NCBI RefSeq assembly: GCF_016598475.1
Contig: NZ_JAEMUX010000063.1
Coordinates: forward strand, 1 to 51,499
Length of the DNA stretch: 51,499 bases
Direction of reading: 5' to 3'
Origin: Streptomyces adelaidensis
GTDB taxonomy: Bacteria > Actinomycetota > Actinomycetes > Streptomycetales > Streptomycetaceae
The notes below the pieces were generated by a model. The model was not told the DNA's origin, searched no databases, and was given only the letters and a program-made list of their open reading frames with translations. This document shows positions 51,377 to 51,499 of the stretch, piece after piece. A program made the translations under genes and the position numbers. Positions within the stretch are counted from its first letter, which is position 1. Each line of letters starts with the position of its first letter.

Positions 51377-51499
51377 ATGTCCTCCACCACGTCCTCGCCC
51401 TGGTGGCGCAGCGCCGTCATCTACCAGGTCTACATCCGCAGCTTCGCCGACGGCGACGGTGACGGCGTCGGCGACATCGCCGGCCTGCGCTCCCGGCTC
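51377..51499 (+). CDS. GH13 alpha-glucosidase, N-terminus only (runs off the window)
   Basis: The first 41 codons include SAVIYQVYIRSFADGDGDGVGDIAGL, the unmistakable start of GH13 oligo-1,6-/alpha-glucosidases (AglA/MalL type). AAAGGA lies about 10 nt before the ATG and the gene follows the permease by 54 nt, so it is in the importer operon and would hydrolyse the imported alpha-glucoside to glucose. The catalytic residues lie beyond the window. Confidence 0.9.
   Translation, partial: MSSTTSSPWWRSAVIYQVYIRSFADGDGDGVGDIAGLRSRL

Noticed and set aside
1..51499. tRNA, rRNA, riboswitch, transposase, integrase or phage genes
   Set aside because: Looked for on both strands; nothing with supporting motifs was found.

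Overview
The window is high-GC, codon-biased actinobacterial DNA. Its contents point to Streptomyces: LacI-controlled sugar ABC transporters without their own ATPase, SpoIIE-type phosphatases, receptor-like Ser/Thr kinases, Tat-exported glycoside hydrolases and GTG starts. No rRNA, tRNA, CRISPR array, transposase or phage gene was seen. The many decayed genes and small sugar-use islands look like accessory chromosome rather than conserved core; that placement is inference.

Layout. 1-8.8 kb: an old-yellow-enzyme reductase and a PrpE-type acyl-CoA synthetase (both minus), an HxlR regulator, an SRPBCC protein coupled to a frameshifted flavin monooxygenase, then decayed genes (alpha/beta-hydrolase scrap, TetR C-terminal half, frameshifted saccharopine-dehydrogenase-like gene), and an intact lipoamide dehydrogenase with a strong terminator. 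9-17.3 kb: a sugar island, with GH1 and GH32-like hydrolases divergent from a LacI regulator, an ABC importer (binding protein and two permeases) and a PfkB sugar kinase. 17.5-24.3 kb: a PAS-SpoIIE phosphatase, then a secreted polysaccharide-degradation group (GH97 and GH95-like, minus) divergent from a PL20/citrate-binding-like protein, with a clear promoter and inverted repeat between them. 24.3-28.7 kb: an orphan histidine kinase, DUF1801 and PNPOx-like proteins, a truncated gene preceded by a 12-bp tandem array, and a cyclase-family hydrolase. 28.8-36 kb: a large GAF-GAF-SpoIIE-HATPase regulator followed by a complete ribose-type ABC transporter.

36-41.5 kb (minus) is the most distinctive part: a lipoprotein followed by two paralogous membrane Ser/Thr kinases. 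Each kinase carries an extracytoplasmic periplasmic-binding-protein domain, and the three genes are joined by TGATG stop/start overlaps. Both kinases have a twin-arginine motif just before their single membrane helix, which suggests Tat-dependent export of the sensor domain. 41.7-46.7 kb: a membrane endonuclease/exonuclease/phosphatase protein, then the wreck of a polyamine-degradation operon (5'-truncated permease, intact aldehyde dehydrogenase, internally deleted PuuD-type amidase) abutting scraps of an oxidoreductase and an ABC exporter. 46.7 kb to the end: a LacI regulator divergent from an alpha-glucoside-type ABC importer and a GH13 alpha-glucosidase that runs off the window, with an 18-bp perfect palindrome in the shared regulatory region.

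How it works together: two LacI islands and one RbsABC-type island import sugars; the two LacI islands lack an ATPase and probably borrow a shared MsiK-type ATPase encoded elsewhere. The secreted GH97/GH95/PL group would feed such importers. The SpoIIE phosphatases and the fused kinases are the signalling layer.
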